Origin: Bacteroidota bacterium
GTDB taxonomy: Bacteria > Bacteroidota > Bacteroidia > Chitinophagales > Chitinophagaceae
Length of the DNA stretch: 64,000 nt
NCBI GenBank assembly: GCA_026391125.1
Contig: JAPLEO010000069.1
Location: 1-64,000, forward strand
Direction: 5' to 3'
Numbering within the stretch: the first letter of the stretch is position 1; each line of letters opens with the position of its first letter. The notes beneath the pieces were generated by a model, which searched no databases, was not told the DNA's origin, and saw nothing but the letters and a program-made list of their open reading frames with translations. Shown here piece after piece: positions 10,001 to 18,518 of the stretch. A program made the translations under genes and the position numbers.

Positions 10001-10117
10001 ACTTTTAAAAGTATTGTTGATAATACTACGATTGATGAAATTAGAAAAGAAGCTCAAACTAAATTGGAAGCAGTTTTAGTAGAGAAAGCTATGATAAACA
10101 AAATTGAACAACAGTAA
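7076..10117 (+). CDS. large secreted tetratricopeptide-repeat protein
   Basis: A 1013-residue protein with a signal peptide (cleavage predicted after QLNAQ, residue 23). Almost the entire remainder is TPR-like helical hairpins, with repeated patterns of AxxxYxxAxxxFxxxxxxxP. It resembles the periplasmic or outer-membrane-associated TPR scaffolds of Bacteroidota. It is the first gene of an apparent three-gene operon: a beta-barrel gene follows after 9 bp and an HU-CCDC81 gene 12 bp after that. The role is probably as an assembly platform at the envelope, which is inference from fold and context. The ATG at 7076 directly precedes the signal peptide. Confidence 0.85.
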   Translation: MKQLKLLIPVILVLTSWIQLNAQSTAIYNDPDAAFKRAKDWFQQEKFSLAYPVFKHLYSNSTEYSNIPDQLLSEAHYYYIACGLKLQDSTTEYLAENFINLDTHRPLVQRMSFNLGEYYFQRKDFIKAQNIYTQTSIENLSNAEIASLKFHEAYAFFVMKQFDKAKPLFNVVRQLSKDPNYIEANYYYGFICFYEKNYKEALAAFKIAEKNPDYEMVIPFYLSEIYYFNGQKTLALEIGQRALQNGKQFYDLQMRQLVGHILFEQRNFEKALPYLEKYVAGTSKVRREDLYELSYCYYEASNWKPAIEGLKQLGGGEDSLAQNCMYLLANAYLKINDKTNARNAFQFCAANSSNTFQKEVAIFNLAKLSYELNYYDIASKGLQSFILKYPKSIYIPEAKEILINTLANTSNYEEALSLFNKLPVKSDEILKIYPGILYGRAVELINGHQFSSADSLLSILMSSPNNSQQLALSSFWRGEIAYRTENLDDAIVYLVNYLNAPKTSGQATVLNAHYSLAYCYLKKEKYPSAKEHFDQVASFINSKSSALEQDAFIRTADCDFMNKDFKQALKKYELIISMHLPASDYALFQKAIIAGAMNKTAEKISLLQELTAKYQNSNLVNDAELEIANTYLSNENYAAAIIPLEKIIARKNSESYLPQVYLKLGVANFNMEKNLEALNYFKKLVSSYPNSQESSESIEYIRNLFVLRQQPGDYISFMKQNGIDVSVNEADSLSYKSAWLRFEAKDYSAAERGFIQYISNFPEGKYSIEANYFTAEILLQQKENLKALDYYKSVADKSPNKYAERSCLQVARIYYFDLKDYTSATQYYTKLKSITTQQENRLESMRGLLRCQFKTQQWAEASPNAAELLKEKGIANDDLMMANMVLAKNFQLSNNLEQAVSNYKQVIAAGRSEYAAESQYRLAEIQFLQHQLAPAEKAAFEVIKKWGSYGLWVAKSYLLLGDIYFEQKDLFNAEATFKSIVDNTTIDEIRKEAQTKLEAVLVEKAMINKIEQQ

Positions 10118-10126
10118 ATCATAACC

Positions 10127-11935
10127 ATGTATTCATTTAAAAAAATATGCATTCTTCTGTTGTTGGTACTAACCTGTTTTGGGATAGCCCAAGCTAATTA
10201 CCAAAAGAAGAAGCAAAGTACGGAGTCTAAACAGACAAAAAAGAAATCATCAAAGAAGTCGTCGACCAATAAATCAAATACCAAAAAGAAGACGAATAAA
10301 AAGCAAGTATCAACTTCCAAAGCAACGGTGAGTCCAGTTGCAAAAGTTGAAAAAGCCTCTTTGAAAGATACCAGTAATCCCAAAGAAGTGGTGATTACCT
10401 CTGCTTTTAAACCATCACTAAAAAACGCTGCCAAAATTAATTTTACAGCGGCTGCTGCAATTGCGGATACTAATAAATTGTCTGTTAACTATAAGATCCC
10501 ATCTCAAAACCTGTTTTTCTCCTATCAACCCGTGCCTATAAAACCGATCGCATTGGGATTAGATTCCATTGAGAGTTTTCAGAATGACCACTTTATTAAA
10601 TTAGGTTTCGGAAATTTTAGTACACCTTTCGCAGAAGTTGGCTTTTCATTTGGAGATGGTAAAAAGTCGAGCATTGCCATTCATGCTTTACACGTTTCTT
10701 CCAAAGGCGACTTAGATTACCAACAATTTTCTAAAACCGGGGTTGATATACTTTCCATTTTTAATACCCCTTCTCAACATGAATGGACAGCCAAGGCTTT
10801 CTATAATACCAATTCCCAATATTTCTATGGGATTACGCCACCTAATCCTTCTCTAACAAAGGATGATTTACTGCAAAGATATAATCAGGTTGGTGTAGAG
10901 TTAGGTGTTCAGAATAAGCAAATTGGTAATTATGGGTTTGTGTACCATCCACAAATATTCTTTAATTATTTTGCAAATAACAAAGATACACATGAGTTAA
11001 ACCTGATTGCAAAATTGCCATTTATCAAATCATTTGGGAGCATTTATGCATTTAAAATGGGAGTGACCGCTGATATGACTAGCTATCAAGCTCCTTTGAA
11101 TCCAAGCCCGCTGAAAATAAACAATAATCTAATTTATATCGATCCTACGATTCAATTCAAAACTCCGAATTTTAAGTTGAATTTGGGCATCCAGCCAACA
11201 TGGGATAACCAACAGTTTTCACTATTGCCTAATCTAACAGCTGAAGCTAGAATTAAAGAAACCGGGTTTAATGTAGAGCTAGGATGGGTAGGATATTTTC
11301 AAAAAAATACTTATCGCACACTTGCAGGGTTCAACCCTTGGATTTTATCTCCCAATATCCTTATGAACACAAAAATTTCTGAACAATACCTTGGGGTTAA
11401 AGGTTCTGCAGGCAACCATTTAACGTATCAAGCCAGATTATCGTTTCTCCAATTATATAATCAGGCTTTGTTCGTAAACAATTACGCAGATGGCAGAAGC
11501 TTTAATATCCTTTTCGATCCAAAAATTCAGGCCCTTCGGTTACATGGAGAATTAGGTTATAGTATTCAGGAGAAATTTTCATTTATCGGTTCTGTCAATC
11601 TCAACCAATACACCAGTCTATCTGATTATGATAAAGCTTATGGGTTAGTTCCTATGGAAATTACTGGTACTTTTAAATGGAAAGTGAACAAAGATCTTCA
11701 AATTAAGGCAGATGCCTTTTTGCGTGATGGAAGTAGTTATCAAAACAAATTGTCTCAAAGTTTGAAACTTGACCCAGCCGCAGATGTAAATTTAGGTGCT
11801 GAGTTTTCTGTGATGCCAAAGCTTAATTTGTGGATACAAATGAATAATTTATTTAATAACAAATACCAACGTTGGAACCAATATGAAGTTCTTGGCTTTA
11901 ATGTTTTAGGAGGAGTTGTATATTCGTTCAAGTAA
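10127..11935 (+). CDS. TonB-receptor-like beta-barrel with Lys/Ser-rich linker
   Basis: A 602-residue protein with a signal peptide (about 1-23), then about 45 residues dominated by Lys, Ser and Thr (residues 25-68, including KKKSSKKSS and KKKTNKK). After a short segment (VVITSAFKPSLK) comes a barrel of alternating strands ending in MNNLFNNKYQRW and a terminal aromatic strand, as in TonB-dependent receptors. No recognisable plug domain is present, and the length is below that of full receptors (700 or more). It is probably a structural or anchoring outer-membrane protein working with the TPR protein encoded immediately upstream. Confidence 0.72.
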   Translation: MYSFKKICILLLLVLTCFGIAQANYQKKKQSTESKQTKKKSSKKSSTNKSNTKKKTNKKQVSTSKATVSPVAKVEKASLKDTSNPKEVVITSAFKPSLKNAAKINFTAAAAIADTNKLSVNYKIPSQNLFFSYQPVPIKPIALGLDSIESFQNDHFIKLGFGNFSTPFAEVGFSFGDGKKSSIAIHALHVSSKGDLDYQQFSKTGVDILSIFNTPSQHEWTAKAFYNTNSQYFYGITPPNPSLTKDDLLQRYNQVGVELGVQNKQIGNYGFVYHPQIFFNYFANNKDTHELNLIAKLPFIKSFGSIYAFKMGVTADMTSYQAPLNPSPLKINNNLIYIDPTIQFKTPNFKLNLGIQPTWDNQQFSLLPNLTAEARIKETGFNVELGWVGYFQKNTYRTLAGFNPWILSPNILMNTKISEQYLGVKGSAGNHLTYQARLSFLQLYNQALFVNNYADGRSFNILFDPKIQALRLHGELGYSIQEKFSFIGSVNLNQYTSLSDYDKAYGLVPMEITGTFKWKVNKDLQIKADAFLRDGSSYQNKLSQSLKLDPAADVNLGAEFSVMPKLNLWIQMNNLFNNKYQRWNQYEVLGFNVLGGVVYSFK

Positions 11936-11947
11936 ATCGCCCGATTC

Positions 11948-12523
11948 ATGCAAGAGTATTTGTTGAAATACCTGATTTTACACAAAAATCTAACGATACC
12001 TAAAGTAGGTGTCTTTAATATTGAAAGCCTTAGTGCTCAGATTGATGGTACCAATCATCTTTTATATCCACCTTCACAAGTCATTCGATTTAAGCACGAG
12101 ATGGTAGCACCAGATCGCAATTTCTATGATTTTCTGGTTCATGAAACTGGATTAGATTTAGTGGAAGTGATCAAAAAACTGCAACAGATTTCGATTCAAA
12201 TCATCTCTGAGACAAAGGAAACTAAAGGAGCCATCTTGGAGGGCATTGGTACTTTAAAGCAAGAACATACAGGTCAACTTTTATTTTTTTCTGAGCGACC
12301 ATTAGAATATTTATATCCCCAGGTAAAAATTGATAAAGCAATTTCAATAGCTAAATCGGAAAGCATGAAGCAAGCTCCCTTCAAGACTCAAGAACTAGAA
12401 GGAGATGAGTTAAGAGAATTTTTGGGGCAAGCCAATGATGCAGACGGCAATGATAACTGGTGGGTGTACGCATTAGGGTTGCTTTTGTTGGGTTTTGGTG
12501 CCCTTTTATTTTATTATGTGTAA
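11948..12523 (+). CDS. HU-CCDC81-like domain membrane protein
   Basis: A 191-residue protein. Its N-terminal half (about 1-110) contains KYLILHKNLTIPKVGVF and a later LEGIGTLKQ, the pattern of the two HU-like repeats of the prokaryotic CCDC81 family. A linker follows, then one C-terminal transmembrane helix (about 172-190) that ends the protein. Many Bacteroidota homologues carry a periplasmic SPOR domain after the helix; this one stops instead. The gene is 12 bp downstream of the beta-barrel gene. The HU-like part would face the cytoplasm, which is inferred from the domain order. Confidence 0.68.
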   Translation: MQEYLLKYLILHKNLTIPKVGVFNIESLSAQIDGTNHLLYPPSQVIRFKHEMVAPDRNFYDFLVHETGLDLVEVIKKLQQISIQIISETKETKGAILEGIGTLKQEHTGQLLFFSERPLEYLYPQVKIDKAISIAKSESMKQAPFKTQELEGDELREFLGQANDADGNDNWWVYALGLLLLGFGALLFYYV

Positions 12524-12547
12524 TGTTTCTTTATTATTGTTAAATCC

Positions 12548-13459
12548 ATGACGAACGATTTACCTATTCACTATACAGCTTGCCCGGTTTGTAATTCAAA
12601 TTCCATACAAAAAGTTTTAGATATTAAAGACTATACCGTTAGTCTGGAAATATTTGAAGTATGGCACTGTAATGGTTGTAGTTTTCGATTTACTCAAAAT
12701 ATCCCTGCGGCTTCTAAAATTGGGCCTTATTATCAGTCGGCCAATTATGTTTCTCACTCTGATACCCAAGAGGGTTTGATTCATCGTTTGTATCATATGG
12801 TACGAACACATACTTTGAAAGTAAAACGAAGTTTAATACAGGAAACTACAGGAAAGAAAACAGGCGCATTATTAGACGTTGGTGCAGGAACTGGAGCTTT
12901 TTCAAAAACAATGAAAGATGCTGGTTGGCAAGTTACTGGATTGGAGCCCGATGATACTGCAAGAAAAAACGCACTAGAAATTAATGGGTTGGATCTTTTG
13001 TCGCCCGATCATTTATACCAATTCCCTGAAAACAGTTTTGATGCTATCACCATGTGGCATGTATTAGAACACGTTCATGATCTGCATGGATACCTTGAAA
13101 GATTTCATGTGATTTTGCGTGAAGATGGTAGATTGGTAATTGCAGTGCCTAATTATACAAGCTACGACGCAACCGTTTATCAACAATACTGGGCAGCGTA
13201 TGATGTGCCTAGGCATTTATATCATTTTTCTCCTGAGAGTATGTCTCAATTAGCTGCTGCGAAGGGATTCAGCGTAAGCGCGGTTCGACCAATGTGGTTT
13301 GATAGTTTCTATGTTGCCATGCTTAGTGAACAATATAAAACAGGAACAAATCAATACATCAAAGCTGTTTGGATTGGATTAATGTCGAATCTGAAAACTT
13401 TGTTTAATCGCAAAAGATGTAGTTCTGTGATTTATATCTTAGAAAAGCAAAAGATCTAA
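12548..13459 (+). CDS. class I SAM-dependent methyltransferase with N-terminal zinc-ribbon-like segment
   Basis: A 303-residue protein. The first ~60 residues contain two Cys pairs (CPVC and CNGC), suggesting a small zinc-binding module. The Methyltransf_11/23-type domain follows, with LLDVGAGTGAFSKTMKDAGW (SAM motif I), then GLEPD and MWHVLEHVHD. Proteins of this layout often modify surface sugars or lipids, but the substrate is unknown. The start lies 24 bp after the HU-CCDC81 gene. The 3' end overlaps the convergent glutaminyl cyclase gene by 4 bp. Confidence 0.82.
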   Translation: MTNDLPIHYTACPVCNSNSIQKVLDIKDYTVSLEIFEVWHCNGCSFRFTQNIPAASKIGPYYQSANYVSHSDTQEGLIHRLYHMVRTHTLKVKRSLIQETTGKKTGALLDVGAGTGAFSKTMKDAGWQVTGLEPDDTARKNALEINGLDLLSPDHLYQFPENSFDAITMWHVLEHVHDLHGYLERFHVILREDGRLVIAVPNYTSYDATVYQQYWAAYDVPRHLYHFSPESMSQLAAAKGFSVSAVRPMWFDSFYVAMLSEQYKTGTNQYIKAVWIGLMSNLKTLFNRKRCSSVIYILEKQKI

Positions 13460-14262
13460 TTGAATTTTATTTCAAATAAGGTAGGCCAGTTTTTACCTGT
13501 TACATAAAAGGTTTTCTTTTCTGTATTATATGCAATGCCGTTTAAGAAATTCTCACTAATGTTTACATTTTTATGTTCATGGCTATTGTTAATGAGCTGT
13601 GTCATATCTGCCCTTGCTTCAACTAATCCTGTTTGTGCATTTATTTTAATGATATCGTTAGTCATCCAAATATTCGCATACAGGTATCCATCTACATATT
13701 CCAGTTCGTTTACCATCGATACATATCCATTGTTATTCACCACACCAAGTGTTCTTTCGATTTTAAAGGTCTCAGGGTTCACGAAATAAATATTGCTACC
13801 ACCAGTGTCAAGAATTAAAGATTTGCCATCTGTAGTCATTCCCCAGCCTTCATAAGGCCATTCGAATTCCTGAGGTAGCTTTTTAAAATTCATATCGTAC
13901 ACAAATACTTTGTGCTCTCTGTAGGTAAGTTGGTAAATTTTATTATTCAATACAGCAATTCCCTCACCAAAATATTGCTTATCTAATTTGACTTTCTTCT
14001 CTGCTTTTCCGGTTTCAAGTTTTAGTTTTAATAAATGGCTTTGATCATAGTTACCAGTACTTTCTAAGAAACTACCATTTAACCAAATTAATCCCTCCGT
14101 AAAAGAAGTGGAATCGTGAGGGAATTCATTAATCACTGTATAATTTAGAACAGCAGGTGCTGCAATGGCACTAGTTGAATTTTGATTATTTTCTGTGTTA
14201 TTCGAGTCCTTGCATGAAGCAAGTAAACACACCATAACAATTAAGCTGAAAATCCTTTGCAT
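13456..14262 (-). CDS. glutaminyl-peptide cyclotransferase, lipoprotein
   Basis: A 268-residue protein with a lipoprotein signal ending LLASC (lipidated Cys 17) and then an Asn/Ser-rich linker. The mature domain is the five-bladed propeller of the plant-type glutamine cyclotransferase family: HDSTSFTEGLIW, STGNYDQS, YFGEGIAV, YEGWGMTTDG and LNGIAYN are all recognisable. The enzyme converts N-terminal glutamine of exported proteins to pyroglutamate. It would be anchored in the envelope. It lies 27 bp downstream of the DAO-family oxidoreductase on the same strand. Confidence 0.88.
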   Translation of the reverse strand: MQRIFSLIVMVCLLASCKDSNNTENNQNSTSAIAAPAVLNYTVINEFPHDSTSFTEGLIWLNGSFLESTGNYDQSHLLKLKLETGKAEKKVKLDKQYFGEGIAVLNNKIYQLTYREHKVFVYDMNFKKLPQEFEWPYEGWGMTTDGKSLILDTGGSNIYFVNPETFKIERTLGVVNNNGYVSMVNELEYVDGYLYANIWMTNDIIKINAQTGLVEARADMTQLINNSHEHKNVNISENFLNGIAYNTEKKTFYVTGKNWPTLFEIKFN

Positions 14263-14289
14263 GAATTTAAATTTCTTTTTATAATCGCT

Positions 14290-15429
14290 TTAAAAATAGA
14301 GTAGGAGCATATCGGCGGCTTTCTCTCCCATGATGGGGGTAAGTGCTACACCCATGCCATTGCAAGCCAATACGGCATATACATTATCATCGAGTTGGGT
14401 TAGCAAGGGCTTTTTATTTTCTGTAAAGCCCATAATACCACTCCAATGGTTTTCAATTGTATACTCATAAGTTGAATCGAAATGTTTTTTCAAAAAATCG
14501 ATCAACTTGTTTTTTATTAATTCGGATCCTGAAACATTGGTAGTTCTTTCTCCTTCAAAATCGGCGTTTCGTGCGCCACCAATTAATATTCTGCCATCCA
14601 AATTTCTCCAATAATAGAATCCTTCATCAAAGTGGAAAGTGCCACTTAGTTTTAGGCCTGGTATTTCTGAAGTAACTATCACCTGACCTCTTGCTGGAGT
14701 AATATTCAATTGTGGGGCAATTTCATTTCCAAATGCATTGGTACATAGCATTAGTTGATTGGCCGTAAATCTGATCTGTTGTTTTGTATATACATGCATC
14801 CCATCCAAGCTTCTCACCCAAGATGAAACTTCAATTCCATTTAAAATAGTTACGCCAAATGCTTGAACTTTTTGAATCAGTGCGCTTACTAGTTTGCCAC
14901 TATGCAAACCCGATTCTAGCGTGTTCTCAATCATGGCATCAAAACCCATCAATCCCTTTTCTGCAATAGCATCGTCTCTTCTAACAAATGTGTTTTCTTT
15001 TTCAGTGATGTTTTTTAAATGTTTGTTTAGCCATTCAATCTTTTCATCTAGCTGATCAAAATATTTATAATCCTTATTGATTAATTCATAGCCGCCGCAA
15101 TTATCAAGATTAATTTGTGAGGGACTAAAATGGCTCTTGATCCGCTCTAAACCATTGAAACGCATTCTTACGATTTCAAGGGTTTCTTCTAATCCCATTG
15201 TTTCAATATCGTTGATGATCTCAGTTGGACTGCCAAAGCAAGAAAACCCAGCATTTCTAGTGGATGCACCCAGTGGTGTAACATTCTTTTCTAAAATGGT
15301 TATGTGTAATGAACTGTTTTTTATTTTCAAATTCAATGCTGTCCATAAACCCATAAAACCACCACCAATAATAATAATATCCTGTGTAGAATAAAAGCTT
15401 TCTTGTTCCCAAAGGGATAGGTTACTCAT
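14290..15429 (-). CDS. FAD-dependent oxidoreductase of the DAO family
   Basis: A 379-residue protein. The dinucleotide-binding motif IIIIGGGFMGLWTALNL is at residues 18-34, followed by ASTRNAGFS, which holds the isoalloxazine contact region. A C-terminal second FAD contact, ACNGMGVALTPIMGEKAADMLL, closes the fold. The family oxidises amino or N-methyl groups of amino acids (D-amino acid oxidase, glycine oxidase, gamma-glutamylputrescine oxidoreductase), and the exact substrate is not predictable. A terminator separates it from ychF upstream, so it probably has its own promoter and may share a transcript with the glutaminyl cyclase gene. Confidence 0.82.
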   Translation of the reverse strand: MSNLSLWEQESFYSTQDIIIIGGGFMGLWTALNLKIKNSSLHITILEKNVTPLGASTRNAGFSCFGSPTEIINDIETMGLEETLEIVRMRFNGLERIKSHFSPSQINLDNCGGYELINKDYKYFDQLDEKIEWLNKHLKNITEKENTFVRRDDAIAEKGLMGFDAMIENTLESGLHSGKLVSALIQKVQAFGVTILNGIEVSSWVRSLDGMHVYTKQQIRFTANQLMLCTNAFGNEIAPQLNITPARGQVIVTSEIPGLKLSGTFHFDEGFYYWRNLDGRILIGGARNADFEGERTTNVSGSELIKNKLIDFLKKHFDSTYEYTIENHWSGIMGFTENKKPLLTQLDDNVYAVLACNGMGVALTPIMGEKAADMLLLYF

Positions 15430-15450
15430 ATGTCAAATATACTTAAAACA

Positions 15451-15484
15451 AAAAAGGAATTGAGTCAATTCTCAATTCCTTTTT
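15451..15484 (-). terminator. intrinsic terminator of ychF
   Basis: A perfect 14-bp stem (AAAAAGGAATTGAG with its complement) encloses a 6-nt loop, and the minus-strand product ends in a U-rich run. It sits 24 bp after the ychF stop and before the oxidoreductase start. Its symmetry would let it act on both strands. Confidence 0.85.
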
Positions 15485-15507
15485 GTTTTTAACCAATATT
15501 TTGCTGT

Positions 15508-16611
15508 CTAAACATTGAAACGAAAATGAAGCACATCACCATCCTTAACGATATATTCTTTTCCTTCAATTCTGAGTCTACCATTTTCTCTACAAGCAGC
15601 TTCACTACCATACTTAATAAAGTCATCATAGGCAATAACTTCAGCCTTGATAAATCCCTTTTCGAAATCGGTATGGATTACGCTTGCAGCTTGTGGTGCT
15701 TTCCATCCTTTATGTATCGTCCAAGCTCTTACTTCCTGAACACCTGCGGTAAAATAAGTATCAAGGTTTAATAACTTATAAGTTGTACGGATCAAACGGT
15801 TCAAAGCAGGCTCTGTCATTTTATATTCTTCCATGAACATCTGTTTGTCTTCCTCTGCTTCCATTTCAGCGATCTGTGCTTCTATATTATTACACATGAT
15901 GATCAGTTCAGCTCCTTCAGCAGTAACTGCTTCCTTAAGCATGTCGGAGTATTTGTTGCCGGTGTGCATACTTGCTTCATCAACATTGGCTACATAAAGA
16001 ACTGGCTTATCGGTTAGCAGAAACAAATCTGCAATCGCCATATTTTCTTCTTTATCCAAACCTAGTGAATGGATACTTTTTCCTTTTTCTAAGTGTTCTT
16101 TACAACGGTTAAGAATTTCAAATTCTGCCTTTGATTTTGTATCGGTGCCCACACGAGCCATTTTCTCTACACGGCTCCACTTTCTTTCTACACTATCCAG
16201 ATCTTTAAGTTGTAATTCGGTTTCAATAATTTCTTTATCGCTGATTGGGTTAATGGCACCTTCTTCACGTAATACATTTTCATCTTCGAAGCAACGGATA
16301 ACATGAATGATGGCATCAACTTCGCGGATATTGGCTAGGAATTTATTTCCCAATCCTTCACCCTTACTAGCTCCACGAACTAATCCAGCGATATCTACAA
16401 TTTCTAATTGAGTAGGCACGGTTCTGTTTGGCTTCACCAATTCAGCAAGTTTCCCCATACGCTTATCTGGCACATCCACTAAACCCACATTTGGCTCGAT
16501 CGTACAAAATCGATAATTGCTAGCCTGTGCTTTTGCACTGATACTCACTGCGTTAAATAAAGTTGATTTTCCTACGTTGGGTAAACCTACAATCCCTGCT
16601 TGTAATGCCAT
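15508..16611 (-). CDS. ychF: YchF/Ola1-family redox-regulated ATPase
   Basis: A 367-residue Obg-like P-loop protein. The Walker A motif GLPNVGKST is at residues 8-16. [20 protein letters not shown] is the G3 region, a coiled-coil insertion follows, and the C-terminal TGS domain ends with [13 protein letters not shown]. The G4 motif is non-canonical (NVDE), consistent with ATP preference in this family. YchF binds ribosomes and modulates stress responses. I chose ATG 16611 over the upstream in-frame ATG at 16647 because family members start three to five residues before the P-loop strand. The length matches E. coli YchF (363). Confidence 0.93.
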   Translation of the reverse strand: MALQAGIVGLPNVGKSTLFNAVSISAKAQASNYRFCTIEPNVGLVDVPDKRMGKLAELVKPNRTVPTQLEIVDIAGLVRGASKGEGLGNKFLANIREVDAIIHVIRCFEDENVLREEGAINPISDKEIIETELQLKDLDSVERKWSRVEKMARVGTDTKSKAEFEILNRCKEHLEKGKSIHSLGLDKEENMAIADLFLLTDKPVLYVANVDEASMHTGNKYSDMLKEAVTAEGAELIIMCNNIEAQIAEMEAEEDKQMFMEEYKMTEPALNRLIRTTYKLLNLDTYFTAGVQEVRAWTIHKGWKAPQAASVIHTDFEKGFIKAEVIAYDDFIKYGSEAACRENGRLRIEGKEYIVKDGDVLHFRFNV

Positions 16612-16656
16612 GTCAAAATTTTGAGCGGCAAATATAGCCGTTTCCAACTACATATA

Positions 16657-17973
16657 CTATTCAACCACTAAGACCTTGGTACCCAGTAGTTTATACTGCA
16701 TATCACGATAGGCGATTTGATAGCGTCCTTTTTGCAAATAGAGGTAATAATAGCCATCTGTTGCGGTAATGTAGGTTTGATCTGCTGGCACTAATTTCCC
16801 CAATTGTTTTTCGCTATACTCTTTGTCGTAAAAAGCCTGTACAAAGAAGAGTGCCTGATAAATGGGCTGAACAGCCGTCTCTTTTTTTAGTCCATTCATG
16901 GAAGTCCAACTAGGTCTTCCATTTCTATATTTAGTAGGCGGGTGCAGAATATAAACATCACAAAGATTTAGATCAAAGATGTCTTTAGGATGGTTGTTCT
17001 TTAGTAACACCACAGGCGTTGGAAAAGCATTCTTCTTTGAATAATAATCATAGATCGCTGAACCATATTCAGAAGTACTTTGCTCTGTCAGTGAGGTTTG
17101 ATCGATGGTGAAAGGATCGATACCTGAAATGATTTTAAAATACGCAGCCATTGGGATTCGATCATCACTGGTTGCACCTTCTTCAATATGTTTATCACCA
17201 GCAAGAACCAAGATCTTTGCGGAAGGATCTTTTTGGATGATCTTATTAATGTTTTCAGCTTGGGTATATTCTCGTTGATTAATACTATGTTGATTACTGC
17301 TGTCTTCATAGGCAACGAGCGTAAAGCCAAGGCTAATTGCCTTTCTTGCTAATTCTCCTGCAATTGGTTCGCAGGTATAGTGTCCGGTTAATATGTTTAC
17401 TTGTTTCAATGAAGCATTCGAAAATTGATTCAGTGTTTCCATTGCCAAGTACCTAAATCCCATGGTATATAATTCTTCCAGTAAAGACGCTGTAAAGGCC
17501 CTATGCAAAGGTTTATTGTGTGATTCATTAAGCATCACAACTTTTTGATTCTTTGCTTTCTCTAAAATGTATTTCTTCGCATCTTTGAATTCAACACCCG
17601 CCAATAAATCTTGTTGTTTGCTGAGACCATTGTAAATAGAGTCTTCCAACTTTTTATCGTAAGACTTCTTTTCAATTTCAAGCGCCGATAAATAATCGCC
17701 ACTGAACGAAAGGGCTTCTGATAAATCGATTAAATATTGCGTTTCATTTGAGTTTGCAATCAGTCTATTTTCTTGTGTGATGGATTTATAAATTGGGTAT
17801 AGATAGTGCAGCTCTTTATTATGATAGATTGAAAGAAAATTACTGCTATCGATTTTTAATTTTGGTTGCGATAAGATATACTTCTTTAGATACGCATAGT
17901 TTTCTCCAGTTTGCGCCTGTAAGAAAAAGGTTCCAGAAATAATGAATAAGAATGATAGTAAAAAATTTCGCAT
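16657..17973 (-). CDS. secreted ChaN/EreA-like (TIKI superfamily) protein
   Basis: A 438-residue protein with a signal peptide (cleavage predicted after FFLQAQ). The N-terminal ~120 residues are a TPR-like helical part. The rest has motifs of the EreA/ChaN-like fold: VVMLNESHNKPLH (E150, H152), YLAMETL, LVAYED and ILVLAGDKHIEEG. Known relatives include erythromycin esterase and the haem-binding ChaN, and the reaction here cannot be assigned. The C-terminal ~60 residues (PADQTYITATDGYYYL) look like a small beta domain. The ATG at 17973 fits the signal peptide better than the upstream in-frame start at 18000. Confidence 0.62.
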   Translation of the reverse strand: MRNFLLSFLFIISGTFFLQAQTGENYAYLKKYILSQPKLKIDSSNFLSIYHNKELHYLYPIYKSITQENRLIANSNETQYLIDLSEALSFSGDYLSALEIEKKSYDKKLEDSIYNGLSKQQDLLAGVEFKDAKKYILEKAKNQKVVMLNESHNKPLHRAFTASLLEELYTMGFRYLAMETLNQFSNASLKQVNILTGHYTCEPIAGELARKAISLGFTLVAYEDSSNQHSINQREYTQAENINKIIQKDPSAKILVLAGDKHIEEGATSDDRIPMAAYFKIISGIDPFTIDQTSLTEQSTSEYGSAIYDYYSKKNAFPTPVVLLKNNHPKDIFDLNLCDVYILHPPTKYRNGRPSWTSMNGLKKETAVQPIYQALFFVQAFYDKEYSEKQLGKLVPADQTYITATDGYYYLYLQKGRYQIAYRDMQYKLLGTKVLVVE

Positions 17974-18062
17974 CCCAAATATTTGTGCAAGAATAAGCAA
18001 GAGCGTGTTAGTAAAAGACTAAAGCTGCATCCTGGCTTGGTTTTTAACATTTTAGAACAGCA

Positions 18063-18473
18063 TCATTTGCCATTCGCATATTGCATCACAATATCCCATT
18101 CTTCTGCTTTCACTGTTTGTACAGAGAGTCTGCCAAGTCTGATTAAGTCCATATTCACAAGCCTTGGATCATTCTTTAATATTGCCAACGGTACCGATTT
18201 TTTCAGTTTCTTAAATGGCTTAAAGTCAACAACCAACCAGGCAGGATTGTCAGTGGTAGGGTCTGGATAAGATTCTTTAACAACTTTTGCGATCCCAACT
18301 ATTTCCATGCCTTCATTACTATGATACCAAAAAGCGAGGTCGCCTTTTTTCATAGACCTCAAATTGTTTCTAGCACCATAATTGCGCACGCCATCCCACA
18401 TGGATTTACCTTCTTTTTCAAATTGTTCCCAACTGTATTTGAAAGGTTCGGATTTGATGAGCCAATAGTTCAT
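18063..18473 (-). CDS. EVE domain protein
   Basis: A 136-residue single-domain protein. MNYWLIKSEPFKYSWEQ and WDGVRNYGARNNLRSMKKGDLAFWYHS are characteristic of the EVE domain (PUA-like fold), and it is the size of the thymocyte nuclear protein 1 family. EVE domains bind modified bases in DNA or RNA in known cases; the cellular role of solitary bacterial EVE proteins is unsettled. The gene stands between the ChaN-like gene and the CCG-domain gene. An 18-bp AT-rich motif just upstream (18485-18502) recurs near the nudix gene at 58 kb. Confidence 0.9.
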   Translation of the reverse strand: MNYWLIKSEPFKYSWEQFEKEGKSMWDGVRNYGARNNLRSMKKGDLAFWYHSNEGMEIVGIAKVVKESYPDPTTDNPAWLVVDFKPFKKLKKSVPLAILKNDPRLVNMDLIRLGRLSVQTVKAEEWDIVMQYANGK

Positions 18474-18518
18474 AATAAAAATTCAAAAGTCAAAATTCAA
18501 AAATAAAAAGAGCGATTT

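Noticed and set aside
10198-10434. A 78-codon Phe/Asp-rich open frame on the minus strand
   Set aside because: It is antisense to the Lys/Ser-rich linker of the barrel protein; the poly-Lys codons give poly-Phe on the other strand.
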